From NCBI RefSeq assembly GCF_041361345.1, contig NZ_JBGKAD010000006.1, positions 1 through 64,000 on the forward strand: a stretch of 64,000 bases of DNA, in the 5' to 3' direction. The stretch comes from Halobaculum sp. MBLA0147. Lineage in GTDB: Archaea > Halobacteriota > Halobacteria > Halobacteriales > Haloferacaceae. Below the pieces are notes generated by a model that worked only from the letters and a program-made list of their open reading frames with translations, did not search any database and had not been told where the DNA came from. The translations under genes were made by a program, and so were the position numbers. Positions 1 through 8,483 of the stretch are shown here, piece after piece (within the stretch, counting starts at the first letter, position 1; the number at the start of each line of letters is the position of its first letter).

Positions 1-1878
1 ATGACCGACGAGACACGAACCCTCGACGAGTTCGCCGACGCGACGGCGGCGGTCGACCACAGTGACGAGTCGACACCTGACCGTGACGACGGATCGGAGG
101 ACACGCCCGCGAGTGACGAAGAGGCGGCAGTCACTCTGTTCCGGTTGTCGAACGACCCGTTCGTCAACGCCGGGGCAGCCGCGCTCGCGGCAGCACTCTC
201 CGACACGGTGTCGGTCACCGCAGATCGTCTCTCGTGTTCGGCCGAGACAGTCTCTGGCACAGTCGCCGACCTCTCGGGCCTCGTCCACGACGCACTCGGG
301 AATACGCACCGTCGGACGTCGATCGCCCACTCGATCAACTACGCACTTGAGGAAGCCGGACGAGGGCAGGACGACCCACGGTGGGTACCGCCCGCGGGTG
401 TAGTTGAAGACTTCCCGGAGGAGCACGACCTCACGGCGTTCGACGACGACGAGATCGACCCTGAACGGCTCGCCGAGCACGATGTCCCCGAGACGGACTC
501 CATCGCCGAGTTCGACAACGACCAGGGACTGTACGTGCAGTCCGAGGAGTACATCGGGAACAACACGGCCCGCCAGTACAACAAGCAGGTCGAGAAACTG
601 GAGCGGTACCTCGAGGCCTTCGAGGCAGCGCTCACCGACGCGGTCGACGACGACCCAGAATACTACACCTGCCAGTGTTGCGGTCGTGCGGATGTGCCGT
701 CGTACGACGATCCGCTTACCGACGAGAAGGTGGAGTACAACCAGATGTTCGCGCCACTCGCCAGTTCGAGTGCCGTCCTGAAACCGCTCGGGAGTGGTGG
801 CCGAACCTCTGGACACAAGGGCCGGTGCGTGGCGTGTCTCGTCGCCGGGTTCTATTTCGCCGTGATGGCGAAGGCGGTCCGTCAGACCGCGAGCGACGAC
901 AACGACGCCCGGATCTTCACTCCTGTTGGCGACTTCGAGCGGTTGGTCCCGGCGATGGCCGACATCCGGACGCTCCGGGAAGAGAACGGGCTCGACACAC
1001 CAGCTGGCGATCAGAACGTTCACCGGCGAACGGTTGGCGCGCTCAACACGCGAGTCGTCTCGCTCCAGGCACTGGACATCTACGAGCAGTTCCTCCAGCG
1101 CGTCAACCCGGAGACAGACGGTGAGGGGCTCCTCGCCGAGCCAGTGTATCGTCCGACCACACTCCGAACGTTCGTGAGTACGCTGGACCGGACCCGCGAC
1201 ATCGGGTCACTGGAGCTGATCGACCCGGACGACGACATCTACGACCGCGTCGCGAACGCCGAGTACGAACTCGAAGACGGGACGGTGCGTCGCTACTGGC
1301 CGGTCCAAGACATCCTTCGGTGGTTCGCGGAGTTCGGCGACGATGACACGCAGCTGGCAGCCAAGGAGTTGCTCGGGGAGGGCGTGATCCACGCCGATCT
1401 CGAGCGACTGGAGCGCGGCGTGTTCGGCTTCACCCGTGCACAGTTCCGCGGGGACGGCCGGTTCCCGTCGTACCGCCCACACCCCGCAGACATCCAACAC
1501 TACTTCACCCGACTCATGACACAGGCCTCACTCGACGCGATCGACACCGAATCGATCGAGGCGATCCGCCGGGTCGCCTCCAGTATCGGCTCCATCTTCC
1601 ACGATGGTGACGACATTAGCGTCCTCATCGGTCTCCAGAACGCCGGCACGCAGACGGAGTTCCTGCGTGCCTTCGAGAAGGCCAGTATGCAGGCTCAGAA
1701 GGCGAGTACCGAGGACGCCCCCGCACAGTACAACGCCGCTCGCGACGACGATGTCGAGACGGTGCTCGAACTGATCAGCGACGACGCCACCTTCGAACCA
1801 GCCAAACGTATGTTCGTGATCCACGCCGCCCTGTCCGCACAGTACGAGAATGCCACCAACACGGAGGACGACGAATGA
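1..1878 (+). CDS. cas8: Cas8b-like large subunit of type I-B Cascade
   Basis: Predicted large subunit of the CRISPR effector complex, which in type I systems recognises the PAM and recruits Cas3. The identification rests mainly on context: its stop overlaps the start of a Cas7-like gene by ATGA, and Cas5, two arrays and Cas3 follow. In the protein, an acidic N-terminus is followed by a cysteine pair at residues 224 and 227 and a second pair at 276 and 279 (CVAC). These could form a split zinc finger of the kind seen in Cst1/Cas8b-type proteins. No HD or Cas10 palm motif is visible, which argues against type I-D. The 625-residue length is normal for Cas8b. The ATG is the first base of the window, so a longer N-terminus upstream cannot be excluded. 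Cas8 proteins diverge too much for a firm subtype by eye. Confidence 0.75.
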   Translation: MTDETRTLDEFADATAAVDHSDESTPDRDDGSEDTPASDEEAAVTLFRLSNDPFVNAGAAALAAALSDTVSVTADRLSCSAETVSGTVADLSGLVHDALGNTHRRTSIAHSINYALEEAGRGQDDPRWVPPAGVVEDFPEEHDLTAFDDDEIDPERLAEHDVPETDSIAEFDNDQGLYVQSEEYIGNNTARQYNKQVEKLERYLEAFEAALTDAVDDDPEYYTCQCCGRADVPSYDDPLTDEKVEYNQMFAPLASSSAVLKPLGSGGRTSGHKGRCVACLVAGFYFAVMAKAVRQTASDDNDARIFTPVGDFERLVPAMADIRTLREENGLDTPAGDQNVHRRTVGALNTRVVSLQALDIYEQFLQRVNPETDGEGLLAEPVYRPTTLRTFVSTLDRTRDIGSLELIDPDDDIYDRVANAEYELEDGTVRRYWPVQDILRWFAEFGDDDTQLAAKELLGEGVIHADLERLERGVFGFTRAQFRGDGRFPSYRPHPADIQHYFTRLMTQASLDAIDTESIEAIRRVASSIGSIFHDGDDISVLIGLQNAGTQTEFLRAFEKASMQAQKASTEDAPAQYNAARDDDVETVLELISDDATFEPAKRMFVIHAALSAQYENATNTEDDE

Positions 1879-2825
1879 CGGCGACCGCACTCGGATTCAG
1901 TTTCCTCACAGATGTCTCGCTCGGGAACCACAACGCCGGCGAGGGCGGGAGCCAACTGGCCGACCTGAAGAAGTACGGGAACAAGCCCTACATCAGTGGG
2001 CAGGCGTACCGACGGGCGATCAAGGAAGCACTCCGCGAACAGGTCGCGGACCCCGAGACGGCCGAGTGTTCGTCGCGGTACCCCTGCGGCGAGATCGGCG
2101 ACTGCGTGATCTGTGACCTGTTCGGGTATATGAACACCGACGAGTTCGATGCCGGTGACGACGAGACGCCTGCACCGAAGCGGACAGCGCCGCTGCGTGT
2201 CTCGAAACTTCTCGGCCAGTACGACCGGCCGCAGACGACCGATATGGTTCTCCAGCAGGATGAGAGCGGGGACGCCGACAACCGGATCGGCTACCGCGAG
2301 ATCACGGAGAACGTCTACCACGGCGGAGTGATGTTGGACGTCGACGCCGTCGGCCGCCGGGAGTCGGACGAGGTGGACACCAGTCGCGAGCACGACGAGA
2401 TCTACCAGCGCACGTACGACGACGAGATCGACGACGCCGAACGGGCTCACCGTGTCACGGCGCTCGTCCACAGCGTCCGCGCTGCGTCGAACCTCGCCGG
2501 CCAGGCGCGTCACATGGCGGACTTCATGCCGGACCTTGTCGTCGGGGCGACGCTCCCCGAGTACAACCAGCGCCTCCAGAACGCACTGAACCTCGACACC
2601 GAGGCGGAGGAGCTCGTCGTCCCGCAGTTCGAGCAGGTGGTCGCCGACATCACTGCCGTCGGTGGCGACGTGTGGGTCGGTGGAACCCACAACCCGGACG
2701 TGATCGGGAACTGGGACACAGCGATGACGGCTGCGGAGGACGCCGGTGCGATGGTCTGTGACAGCGTGGCCGACTGTTTCGACCAGGTGGCCGACGCGGC
2801 GACCACGGCCGACAGCGATGGCTGA
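1875..2825 (+). CDS. cas7: Cas7 backbone protein (Cst2/DevR-like)
   Basis: Backbone subunit of Cascade, expected to polymerise along the crRNA spacer. The N-terminus SFLTDVSLGNHNAGEG followed by an ISGQAYRRAIKEAL segment is typical of the Cas7/Cst2/DevR family. So is the DLFGYM motif around residues 83-88, which is followed by an RTAPLRVSKLLGQ segment. A cysteine cluster (C..C....C..C) precedes DLFGYM and may bind zinc. The 316-residue length fits the family. The start overlaps the cas8 stop by 4 nt and the end overlaps the cas5 start by 8 nt, so the three genes are almost certainly co-transcribed and translationally coupled. The product is cytoplasmic. Other Cas7 groups such as Csc2 are possible, but the motif order favours type I-B. 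Confidence 0.85.
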   Translation: MTATALGFSFLTDVSLGNHNAGEGGSQLADLKKYGNKPYISGQAYRRAIKEALREQVADPETAECSSRYPCGEIGDCVICDLFGYMNTDEFDAGDDETPAPKRTAPLRVSKLLGQYDRPQTTDMVLQQDESGDADNRIGYREITENVYHGGVMLDVDAVGRRESDEVDTSREHDEIYQRTYDDEIDDAERAHRVTALVHSVRAASNLAGQARHMADFMPDLVVGATLPEYNQRLQNALNLDTEAEELVVPQFEQVVADITAVGGDVWVGGTHNPDVIGNWDTAMTAAEDAGAMVCDSVADCFDQVADAATTADSDG

Positions 2826-3522
2826 CGACGAACAGGTCCTGACGGCCGTCCTCGACGTGCCGTTCGACACGGCGTTCACCAAGGCCGGCGCGATGAACGG
2901 GTTGCCCACCTACCCGGTGCCGCCCGTCACCACGATCCAGGGACTCCTCTACGCGGCGATGGGGCGGCCCTCGCTGCTCAGACCGAACAATCTCCCGAAG
3001 GACGTTCGCGACGACGAGGAGGCGTTCCGCGAGCGCGTCCAGACCGAGTGCGCGTTCGGCGAGCGAGTCCTGGAGCCTGGGGTGCGGACGGCGGGGTTGA
3101 AATCGCGGCAGAAGCGGGCGCGTGAGGACGGGTACATCACCTCGCCCGCCAGACAGGAGTCGCTGATCGGGCCCACGTACCAGATCTACGTCGGTGGACC
3201 GACGGAGTTGCTCAGCGCGTTCGCGGCCGCACTCCGTGACCCGCAGCGCCTGCTGTACCTCGGTCGGAGCGATGACCTGGTCGACGTCCGTGACGTGAGC
3301 CGGACGACGGCGACCCACCACGCGGAGACGGCGGATCTTGAGTGTGTGACACCAGGCGCATCGGGTGAGCCGACGCTGCTGCCCGTGTCGCCAGACTACC
3401 GTGGCCGGTACACGACGCACCCCGGCGAGGTGAAGACCGTCTCTGTCGAGGGTGGTACCGTCGACAGTTACTACGAGACAAAGGAGGGTGAGCGGTTCGT
3501 GTATCTGGTTGATCCGCGATAG
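2818..3522 (+). CDS. cas5: Cas5 subunit of Cascade
   Basis: Predicted Cas5, which caps the crRNA 5' handle and contacts Cas8 and Cas7. The family signature is at the N-terminus: a hydrophobic beta strand (LTAVLDVPFDTAF) followed by YPVPPVTTIQGLLYAAMG, matching the usual 'YPLPPPSTIYGLL' segment of Cas5 proteins. The ATG chosen here overlaps the cas7 stop; an upstream in-frame start would only add residues inside cas7. Length is 234 residues, normal for Cas5. No catalytic histidine of the Cas5d type is evident, so crRNA processing should depend on a Cas6 encoded outside the window. The gene ends 18 bp before the oldest, degenerate repeat of array 1, whose transcription is convergent with this operon. 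Confidence 0.85.
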   Translation: MADDEQVLTAVLDVPFDTAFTKAGAMNGLPTYPVPPVTTIQGLLYAAMGRPSLLRPNNLPKDVRDDEEAFRERVQTECAFGERVLEPGVRTAGLKSRQKRAREDGYITSPARQESLIGPTYQIYVGGPTELLSAFAAALRDPQRLLYLGRSDDLVDVRDVSRTTATHHAETADLECVTPGASGEPTLLPVSPDYRGRYTTHPGEVKTVSVEGGTVDSYYETKEGERFVYLVDPR

Positions 3523-3540
3523 CTGTCGAAGCGTCCTGCG

Positions 3541-4311
3541 GTTTGAATCCCGTTAGGGAGTCCCTCTCCGTTGTGACTCCAGTCGCAGGAGTGGGACGAC
3601 GTCCGCCGCGGCGTGTTTCCAATCCCGTTAGGGGGTCTCTCTCTGTTGTGACGACGAGATGTACACTGCCGACGACCTCCGCCGGATGTTTCAATCCCGT
3701 TAGGGGGTCTCTCTCCGTTGTGACGGCGGGATATCCGGGTTCATCGCGGGCGCGCTCACGAGTTTCAATCCCGTTAGGGGGTCTCTCTCCGTTGTGACCG
3801 CCGGTCGGGGAGGCCGTGTTGTTCGGGTCACTGTTTCAATCCCGTTAGGGGGTCTCTCTCCGTTGTGACCGTTGCTGCGGTGGGCGCGGCTCATCCGGTT
3901 CTGCGGTTTCAATCCCGTTAGGGGGTCTCTCTCCGTTGTGACGCGGCACACTCCAGGCCGGTCAACACACACTCCGGTTCAGTTTCAATCCCGTTAGGGG
4001 GTCTCTCTCCGTTGTGACCGGTCGGGTTTTCAGTAAACACGCCCGTGACGAGTTTCAATCCCGTTAGGGGGTCTCTCTCCGTTGTGACCACGGGCAATCT
4101 CTAGCCTCGGGCGGCGGTCTGCCGTGTTTCAATCCCGTTAGGGGGTCTCTCTCCGTTGTGACCTGTGACGCTGCTCGTGCCGGCACTTGTGAGCGCTCTG
4201 TTTCAATCCCGTTAGGGGGTCTCTCTCCGTTGTGACAACAGCCGACGGTCGTGACATCTGCCGACTGGGGAAGGGTTTCAATCCCGTTAGGGGGTCTCTC
4301 TCCGTTGTGAC
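3541..4311 (-). CRISPR. CRISPR array 1 (11 repeats, 10 spacers, transcribed leftward)
   Basis: Eleven copies of a 37-bp repeat start at 3541, 3616, 3688, 3762, 3833, 3906, 3982, 4052, 4126, 4200 and 4275. They are separated by ten unique spacers of 33-39 bp. On the + strand a unit begins GTTTCAATCCCGTTAGGGGG and ends CGTTGTGAC. Read on the minus strand it ends in GGGATTGAAAC, the usual 3' end of type I repeats, so the array is transcribed leftward. The polarity agrees: the two repeats next to cas5 are mutated (three changes in 3541-3577; an extra or shifted C plus another change in 3616-3652), as expected of the old trailer end. The repeats next to cas3 are identical. The leader is therefore the interval between the array and cas3. 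Confidence 0.97.
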
Positions 4312-4462
4312 AGGGGGGTGAGCGGCGGGGAGAGCATCGTTATGTTGCTCTCAGTCACTCTCGTCGCCACCCGTCTACGTCGACCCCTGCTGTACACGAA
4401 CTTAATAAAGGTCGACGTAGACCGGGCGGGAGAGCTAAGCCGCTGCCACTACCTACACCGTT
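4312..4462. promoter_or_regulatory. Leader of array 1 and shared upstream region of cas3
   Basis: This interval holds a perfect 13-bp inverted repeat, GTCTACGTCGACC at 4373-4385 and GGTCGACGTAGAC at 4410-4422, spanning exactly 50 bp. A near-palindromic TATA-like element CTTAATAAAG (4401-4410) lies inside the loop and could serve the array leftward and cas3 rightward. Read leftward, the last leader bases before the first repeat are CTCACCCCCCT. The same parts occur in the same order in the leader of array 2, at 6832-6942. The dyad could be a repressor or activator site, or a docking site for spacer integration. That role is inferred; the inverted repeat and its conservation are directly visible. 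Confidence 0.8.
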
Positions 4463-6823
4463 GTGGTCCTGGCTAAAGTAGGTCCGGATGTCTCGTTGGA
4501 TACCCACAGTGAGGCTGTGGCGAAAGCGACGGCGGCGATGCTCGACGCCGACCCTGTCGTTGATCGGCTCGCAGCAGTCGGACTCGATCTCGACCGCTCG
4601 CGGCTCCGTCGGTTAGGACGGCTGACTGGGCGGTTCCACGACACCGGGAAGGCAAACCCCAGCTGGCAGACGGGCGTCCGGACCCACAACCACCCACCGC
4701 ATAGTCACCTGAGCGGGCTCTACGCCTTCGGTGCGACGGCGGACCGCGACTGGCTCACACCCGAGGAACAGCTGGCGATCGTCGTCGCGATCTTCCACCA
4801 CCACACGGGGTTGACGGCACAGAATATGGCTCCGTCGAACGATCTCCTCGGCGGAGTTCGGTCCGACCCGTTCGACGAGGCGTTCACGACGAATCTCGAG
4901 GCTGCCGGCTTCAAGCCCGTCTCGCTCACGAGTCGCGAGCTTCAACTCCTCCGCGAGAACCTCGAGCAGTACCGGTCGGGGTCGCACCCGGTCGTCGGAA
5001 CACTCACGACGCTCCTGTACGCGGCACTCCGCCAAGCAGACCAAGCGGTGAGTCGTAACGAGACCACGACGGCGAGCCCGCTCCCGACACTCACTCGCGA
5101 GGATATCAGGCTCTTCGACGACCTCCGGCCGTTCCAACAGACGGTCCAGGACGATCTCCAGACGCGGATGCTCGGGATCGCCGGCTGTGGCGAGGGGAAG
5201 ACGCACACAGCGCTCCAGTGGGCCGACAGTCGCCTCGCCGCCGGCGAGATCGATCGCCTCGTCGTTGCGATGCCGACGCAGGTGACGAGTAACAACCTCC
5301 TCGTCGAGTTGACCGACGACGCCGACGGCGTCCAACACCTCCCGCCAGACGCCACGGCGGTGTACCACGGGAGCAGTCGGGGGTTCTACCGCCAGCGCGA
5401 CGAGCGAAGTGTCGACACGCCACTCGACGCAGCGACGGCACGCAAGTGGTTCCAGTCGCCTGTCACGATCACCACCGTCGACCATGTGCTCGCGACGCTG
5501 GTGAACGGTTACCGCGGTGCGAGTGTCGCTCGCGGGAACCTCCTCCGAGCAGGCGTTGTCTTCGACGAGGTCCACACGTACGACGACCGCCTCACCGGGC
5601 GGATCACCGGGGCACTCTCGCGGCTGTCGGACGCCGGCGTCCCGTGGTACGTGATGACCGCGACGCTGCCGGACGTCATCCAGTCACACCACCGCCTCGA
5701 ACCGGACGTGGTCCACACGAGTGCGGGGCGGCTCGCACCCGATGAACCAGCACGGACGCCGTTCGAGATCTCTGTCACAGAGCAGGCACTCACTGCTACG
5801 GCCGTTCGGGACGCCCGCGAGGCCGTCGACGCCGCGACGGTCCTCGTCGTGAAGAACACGGTCCGAGCGGCTCAGGAACTCGCCCAGGAGTTAGCGGCGT
5901 CGACGGACGGCGACGTCATCTACTACAGCAGTGAGTTCCCGACAGTCGATCGCCAGCACAAGGAGGACCGGATTCGGACGGCACTCGCGGACGACGTCGA
6001 TCCGGACACGCCCACGTACCTCGTCTCCACCCAGGTGTGTGAGTTGAGTCTCGACCTCTCCGCCGACCTCCTCTGTACGGATCTGGCGCCACTGGACGCC
6101 GTACTCCAGCGAGCCGGGCGGCTCCACCGCCGTGGTGTCGAACCGACGCCGGAGGCCTGTCGGGCCGCCTCCGACGGCTGTGAGCAGTGTCGGACGGGCA
6201 CGGCACCGGCTAGCTACGAGTGCCGCGTGTTCGACACACTCGCCGACGGCGACCAGTTCCTGCCGTACGCCGAGTCACGTGACAGTACCGCTTGGGAGAT
6301 CCTCGAGCGGAGTGCAGCAGTGCTTCGGCGCGAGTCGGCGTACGACTTCGCGGCGACGATGGACTGGCTGGACGAGGTGTACGCGACGGCGTCGATCCCG
6401 GGTGGCGCCGAGTTCGCGCGGTGTGCCGAGGCCGACGCGCTGTTCGGCGCGCCACGCGCGGTCCACACTGAGGCGCAGCCGGGAGAGCCGCTCCCGCTTC
6501 GGTCAGGGGTGTCCTACCGGACGCCCGTGTTCCCTGCGACGTACGAGTTGGCCGACGGATGGAGTGGTACGCCGGCGGCGCTGTGGCAGGAGTACCACGA
6601 CTGCTCGCGGTCGCCCTGTGGGGTGACAACTGATGCGTGGACGGCGTGTGACGACGCGTTCGAGATCTTCGCCGATCAGTATGCGGTGCCCGTTCCGGAG
6701 TGGTGGCTCCACAGTGACGGCTCACCGGTCAAGCAGGTCGGGACGCTCCAGATCGATGGGGCAACGATACCGGGGACACAAACCGTGGATGTAGGTTACG
6801 AGTCGACATTCGGTGTCCGGTAA
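4463..6823 (+). CDS. cas3: Cas3 HD nuclease-helicase
   Basis: Effector nuclease-helicase recruited by Cascade to nick and unwind target DNA. The N-terminal HD domain has H15, H59-D60 (RFHDTGK), H82 and a later FHHHTG segment. The helicase part shows Walker A GCGEGKTH near residues 251-258, a DEVH Walker B (VVFDEVHTYDD), the motif III segment VMTATLPDV, and motif VI QRAGRLHRRG. The 786-residue length and domain order fit a full HD-helicase Cas3. The start is GTG; no better ATG lies upstream in frame. The gene stands alone between two divergently oriented arrays, separated from cas8-cas7-cas5 by array 1, so it has its own promoter region, shared with the array 1 leader. An intact HD domain here argues for subtype I-B rather than I-D. 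Confidence 0.95.
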   Translation: MVLAKVGPDVSLDTHSEAVAKATAAMLDADPVVDRLAAVGLDLDRSRLRRLGRLTGRFHDTGKANPSWQTGVRTHNHPPHSHLSGLYAFGATADRDWLTPEEQLAIVVAIFHHHTGLTAQNMAPSNDLLGGVRSDPFDEAFTTNLEAAGFKPVSLTSRELQLLRENLEQYRSGSHPVVGTLTTLLYAALRQADQAVSRNETTTASPLPTLTREDIRLFDDLRPFQQTVQDDLQTRMLGIAGCGEGKTHTALQWADSRLAAGEIDRLVVAMPTQVTSNNLLVELTDDADGVQHLPPDATAVYHGSSRGFYRQRDERSVDTPLDAATARKWFQSPVTITTVDHVLATLVNGYRGASVARGNLLRAGVVFDEVHTYDDRLTGRITGALSRLSDAGVPWYVMTATLPDVIQSHHRLEPDVVHTSAGRLAPDEPARTPFEISVTEQALTATAVRDAREAVDAATVLVVKNTVRAAQELAQELAASTDGDVIYYSSEFPTVDRQHKEDRIRTALADDVDPDTPTYLVSTQVCELSLDLSADLLCTDLAPLDAVLQRAGRLHRRGVEPTPEACRAASDGCEQCRTGTAPASYECRVFDTLADGDQFLPYAESRDSTAWEILERSAAVLRRESAYDFAATMDWLDEVYATASIPGGAEFARCAEADALFGAPRAVHTEAQPGEPLPLRSGVSYRTPVFPATYELADGWSGTPAALWQEYHDCSRSPCGVTTDAWTACDDAFEIFADQYAVPVPEWWLHSDGSPVKQVGTLQIDGATIPGTQTVDVGYESTFGVR

Positions 6824-6942
6824 CGGTAGGGATCTACGTGGACCTTTATTAGAGCTGTGTACGGCAGGGGTCCGCGTAGACAGAGTCACGAGTGACAGGT
6901 CGAGAGAAAGAGATAGGTGCTTTCGGTCGAAATTCACCCCCT
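6824..6942 (+). promoter_or_regulatory. Leader of array 2, inverted homologue of leader 1
   Basis: The leader begins directly after the cas3 stop. It contains an imperfect dyad of the same geometry as leader 1: ATCTACGTGGACC at 6832-6844 and GGTCCGCGTAGAC at 6869-6881, again spanning 50 bp. A TATA-like CTTTATTAG sits beside the left arm, and GTGTAC.GCAGGGGTC in the loop is almost identical to leader 1. The final bases before the first repeat, TTCACCCCCT, match the end of leader 1. Arm bases that differ from leader 1 (GTCGACC against GTGGACC or GCGGACC) change largely symmetrically in both arms, which suggests selection for the dyad itself. Confidence 0.8.
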
Positions 6943-7473
6943 GTCGCAACACAGAGGAAACCCGCACCGGGATTGAAACATTTCCGCTGGCGTCTTCTGC
7001 TCGTCAGCAATCTCGGTCGCAACACAGAGGAAACCCGCACCGGGATTGAAACCTTAACGCGCCCGAGATATGAAGACAGCCACCTCGTGTCGCAACACAG
7101 AGGAAACCCGCACCGGGATTGAAACTCGTCTCGGCGGGCGCCTACCCCTCGATCGGCCTGGTCGCAACACAGAGGAAACCCGCACCGGGATTGAAACATC
7201 CGCGTGCTCTTGGACTTGCCCTCACCCTCCACGTCGCAACACAGAGGAAACCCGCACCGGGATTGAAACTCGGGCTCGTCGTGGCACGGTTCAAGGGGTT
7301 GATCTGAGTCGCAACACAGAGGAAACACGCACCGGGATTGAAACACGAGCTCCGCGATCGCGTCGACGACCTGAAGACGGGTCGCAACACAGAGGAAACC
7401 CGCACCGGGATTGAAACCGGAAGGTGTGGCCGGTGTCACGGACGCGACGACACCGTCGCAACACAGAGGAAAC
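6943..7473 (+). CRISPR. CRISPR array 2 (7 full repeats plus a truncated one, 7 spacers)
   Basis: Repeats of 37 bp start at 6943, 7016, 7089, 7161, 7233, 7308 and 7381, with a truncated eighth at 7455. Spacers are 35-38 bp. The repeat begins GTCGCAACACAGAGGAAACC and ends CGCACCGGGATTGAAAC. It shares the GGGATTGAAAC end and the GTC-CAAC start with array 1 read in its own direction, but differs in the middle. Polarity is rightward: repeats near the leader are identical, the sixth has one substitution, and the last matches only its first 19 bases (7455-7473). Presumably both arrays feed the same Cascade. A Cas6 tolerant of both repeats, or two Cas6 proteins, would be needed. Confidence 0.97.
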
Positions 7474-7530
7474 TCACTTTCCACCTGCGTTGCACATCGA
7501 TACCGGAGGGTGTATCATTCGTCTGACGGA

Positions 7531-7541
7531 GTTTTATCGCC
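7531..7541 (+). promoter_or_regulatory. TATA-like promoter element of the parA operon
   Basis: GTTTTATCGCC lies about 26 nt upstream of the parA ATG at 7563. That spacing is right for an archaeal TATA box driving a leaderless transcript, and no Shine-Dalgarno sequence is evident. Confidence 0.5.
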
Positions 7542-7562
7542 CCTCTTGCCCCAGAGGCACCC

Positions 7563-8483
7563 ATGCCACCAGATGGACCAGAGGCGACAGAGGCTCGTCT
7601 TGTCGTCGCGAATGCGAAGGGCGGCGTCGGGAAGACGACTGTCGCGGCGAACCTCGTCGGCGCGCTCTCACAACGAGGGCTCGATGTCCTCGCCGTCGAC
7701 GCCGATCCACAGGGGAACCTTACAGAGGCGTTGGGCCACCTCGACGCGTACGAAGCCGAGCCGCCGACGCTGTTTGACATACTCCTTGATCCGCGCGAGC
7801 AATCCCACCTCGAGGAGATCGTCGTCACCGGCACCGAGGCGGACCTCGTCCCGGCGAGTATCGACATGCTCGGCGCGGAGATGGAGCTCGCCGCGGCGCA
7901 CATGTACGGGCAGTGGCAGGCAACCGACCTCGACGGGACGGCACTCGCGACGGCACGGCGGGCCCTCGACCGCGTCACGAACGTCGCGACACCGGAGACA
8001 CCCGGCGCGTACGAGCACGGCTTCGGCCTCCTCGCGACCGCGCTCGACGGCCTCGAGCACGACTACGACGTGACGGTGATCGACGCCCCACCGGGGCACA
8101 ACCTCACGTTCAAGAACGCGCTGTTCGCAGCGCCGAACCTCGTCGTGCCAGCCACGGCCGAGGCCTCGTCGAAGGGGGCGGTCGACCGACTCTTCGACGA
8201 GATCGCCGCCTTCGAGGAGGACACTGGGCGTATGGTCCGCGACGTGGCAGCCGTGGTGAACCGCATCCGGATGTCGACGAACGCGGCCGACGAGATGACG
8301 CAGTTCCTCACTGCCGTCTTCGACGACATCCCGGTGTACCAGGTGCCCGAGCGCGTCGCGCTCTCGTACGCCTACGACGCCGGCGAGTCGATCTTCGAGT
8401 ACGAACCCAGCGCGGATGTCGCGCCGACATTCGCCGAGCTGGCCGACACCGTCGTCGAGACGCTGGAGGTGGCCGATGACTGA
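7563..8483 (+). CDS. ParA/Soj-family partition ATPase
   Basis: Deviant Walker A ATPase of the ParA/MinD superfamily, expected to segregate a replicon by forming dynamic assemblies on DNA. The motif NAKGGVGKTT at residues 17-26 carries the signature lysine (K19). It is followed by the A' motif VLAVDADPQGNL and the Walker B segment VTVIDAPPGHN. A C-terminal basic or HTH extension is absent, so this is a short ParA of 306 residues. The next gene starts 8 nt inside this one, giving a two-gene par operon that should also encode the DNA- or centromere-binding partner. Presence of parA supports a plasmid origin for this segment. The first codons (GPEATEA) are encoded by a GAGGCGACAGAGG stretch that recurs in the next gene. 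Confidence 0.9.
   Translation: MPPDGPEATEARLVVANAKGGVGKTTVAANLVGALSQRGLDVLAVDADPQGNLTEALGHLDAYEAEPPTLFDILLDPREQSHLEEIVVTGTEADLVPASIDMLGAEMELAAAHMYGQWQATDLDGTALATARRALDRVTNVATPETPGAYEHGFGLLATALDGLEHDYDVTVIDAPPGHNLTFKNALFAAPNLVVPATAEASSKGAVDRLFDEIAAFEEDTGRMVRDVAAVVNRIRMSTNAADEMTQFLTAVFDDIPVYQVPERVALSYAYDAGESIFEYEPSADVAPTFAELADTVVETLEVADD

Noticed and set aside
1695-3420. Leftward frames opposite cas7 and cas5
   Set aside because: Arginine- and valine-rich shadows without motifs; the rightward cas genes explain the region.
3543-3972. Open frames across CRISPR array 1
   Set aside because: Same reason: periodic peptides produced by repeat units and spacers.
1-7473. Type I-D or type III CRISPR assignment
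   Set aside because: Cas3 has an intact HD domain, and the large subunit shows neither HD nor GGDD/palm motifs, so Cas10 and Cas10d are not supported.
6849-7484. Long open frames on both strands across CRISPR array 2
   Set aside because: They merely translate the 37-bp repeats (for example repeated FNPGAGFLCVAT) and have no independent coding signal.
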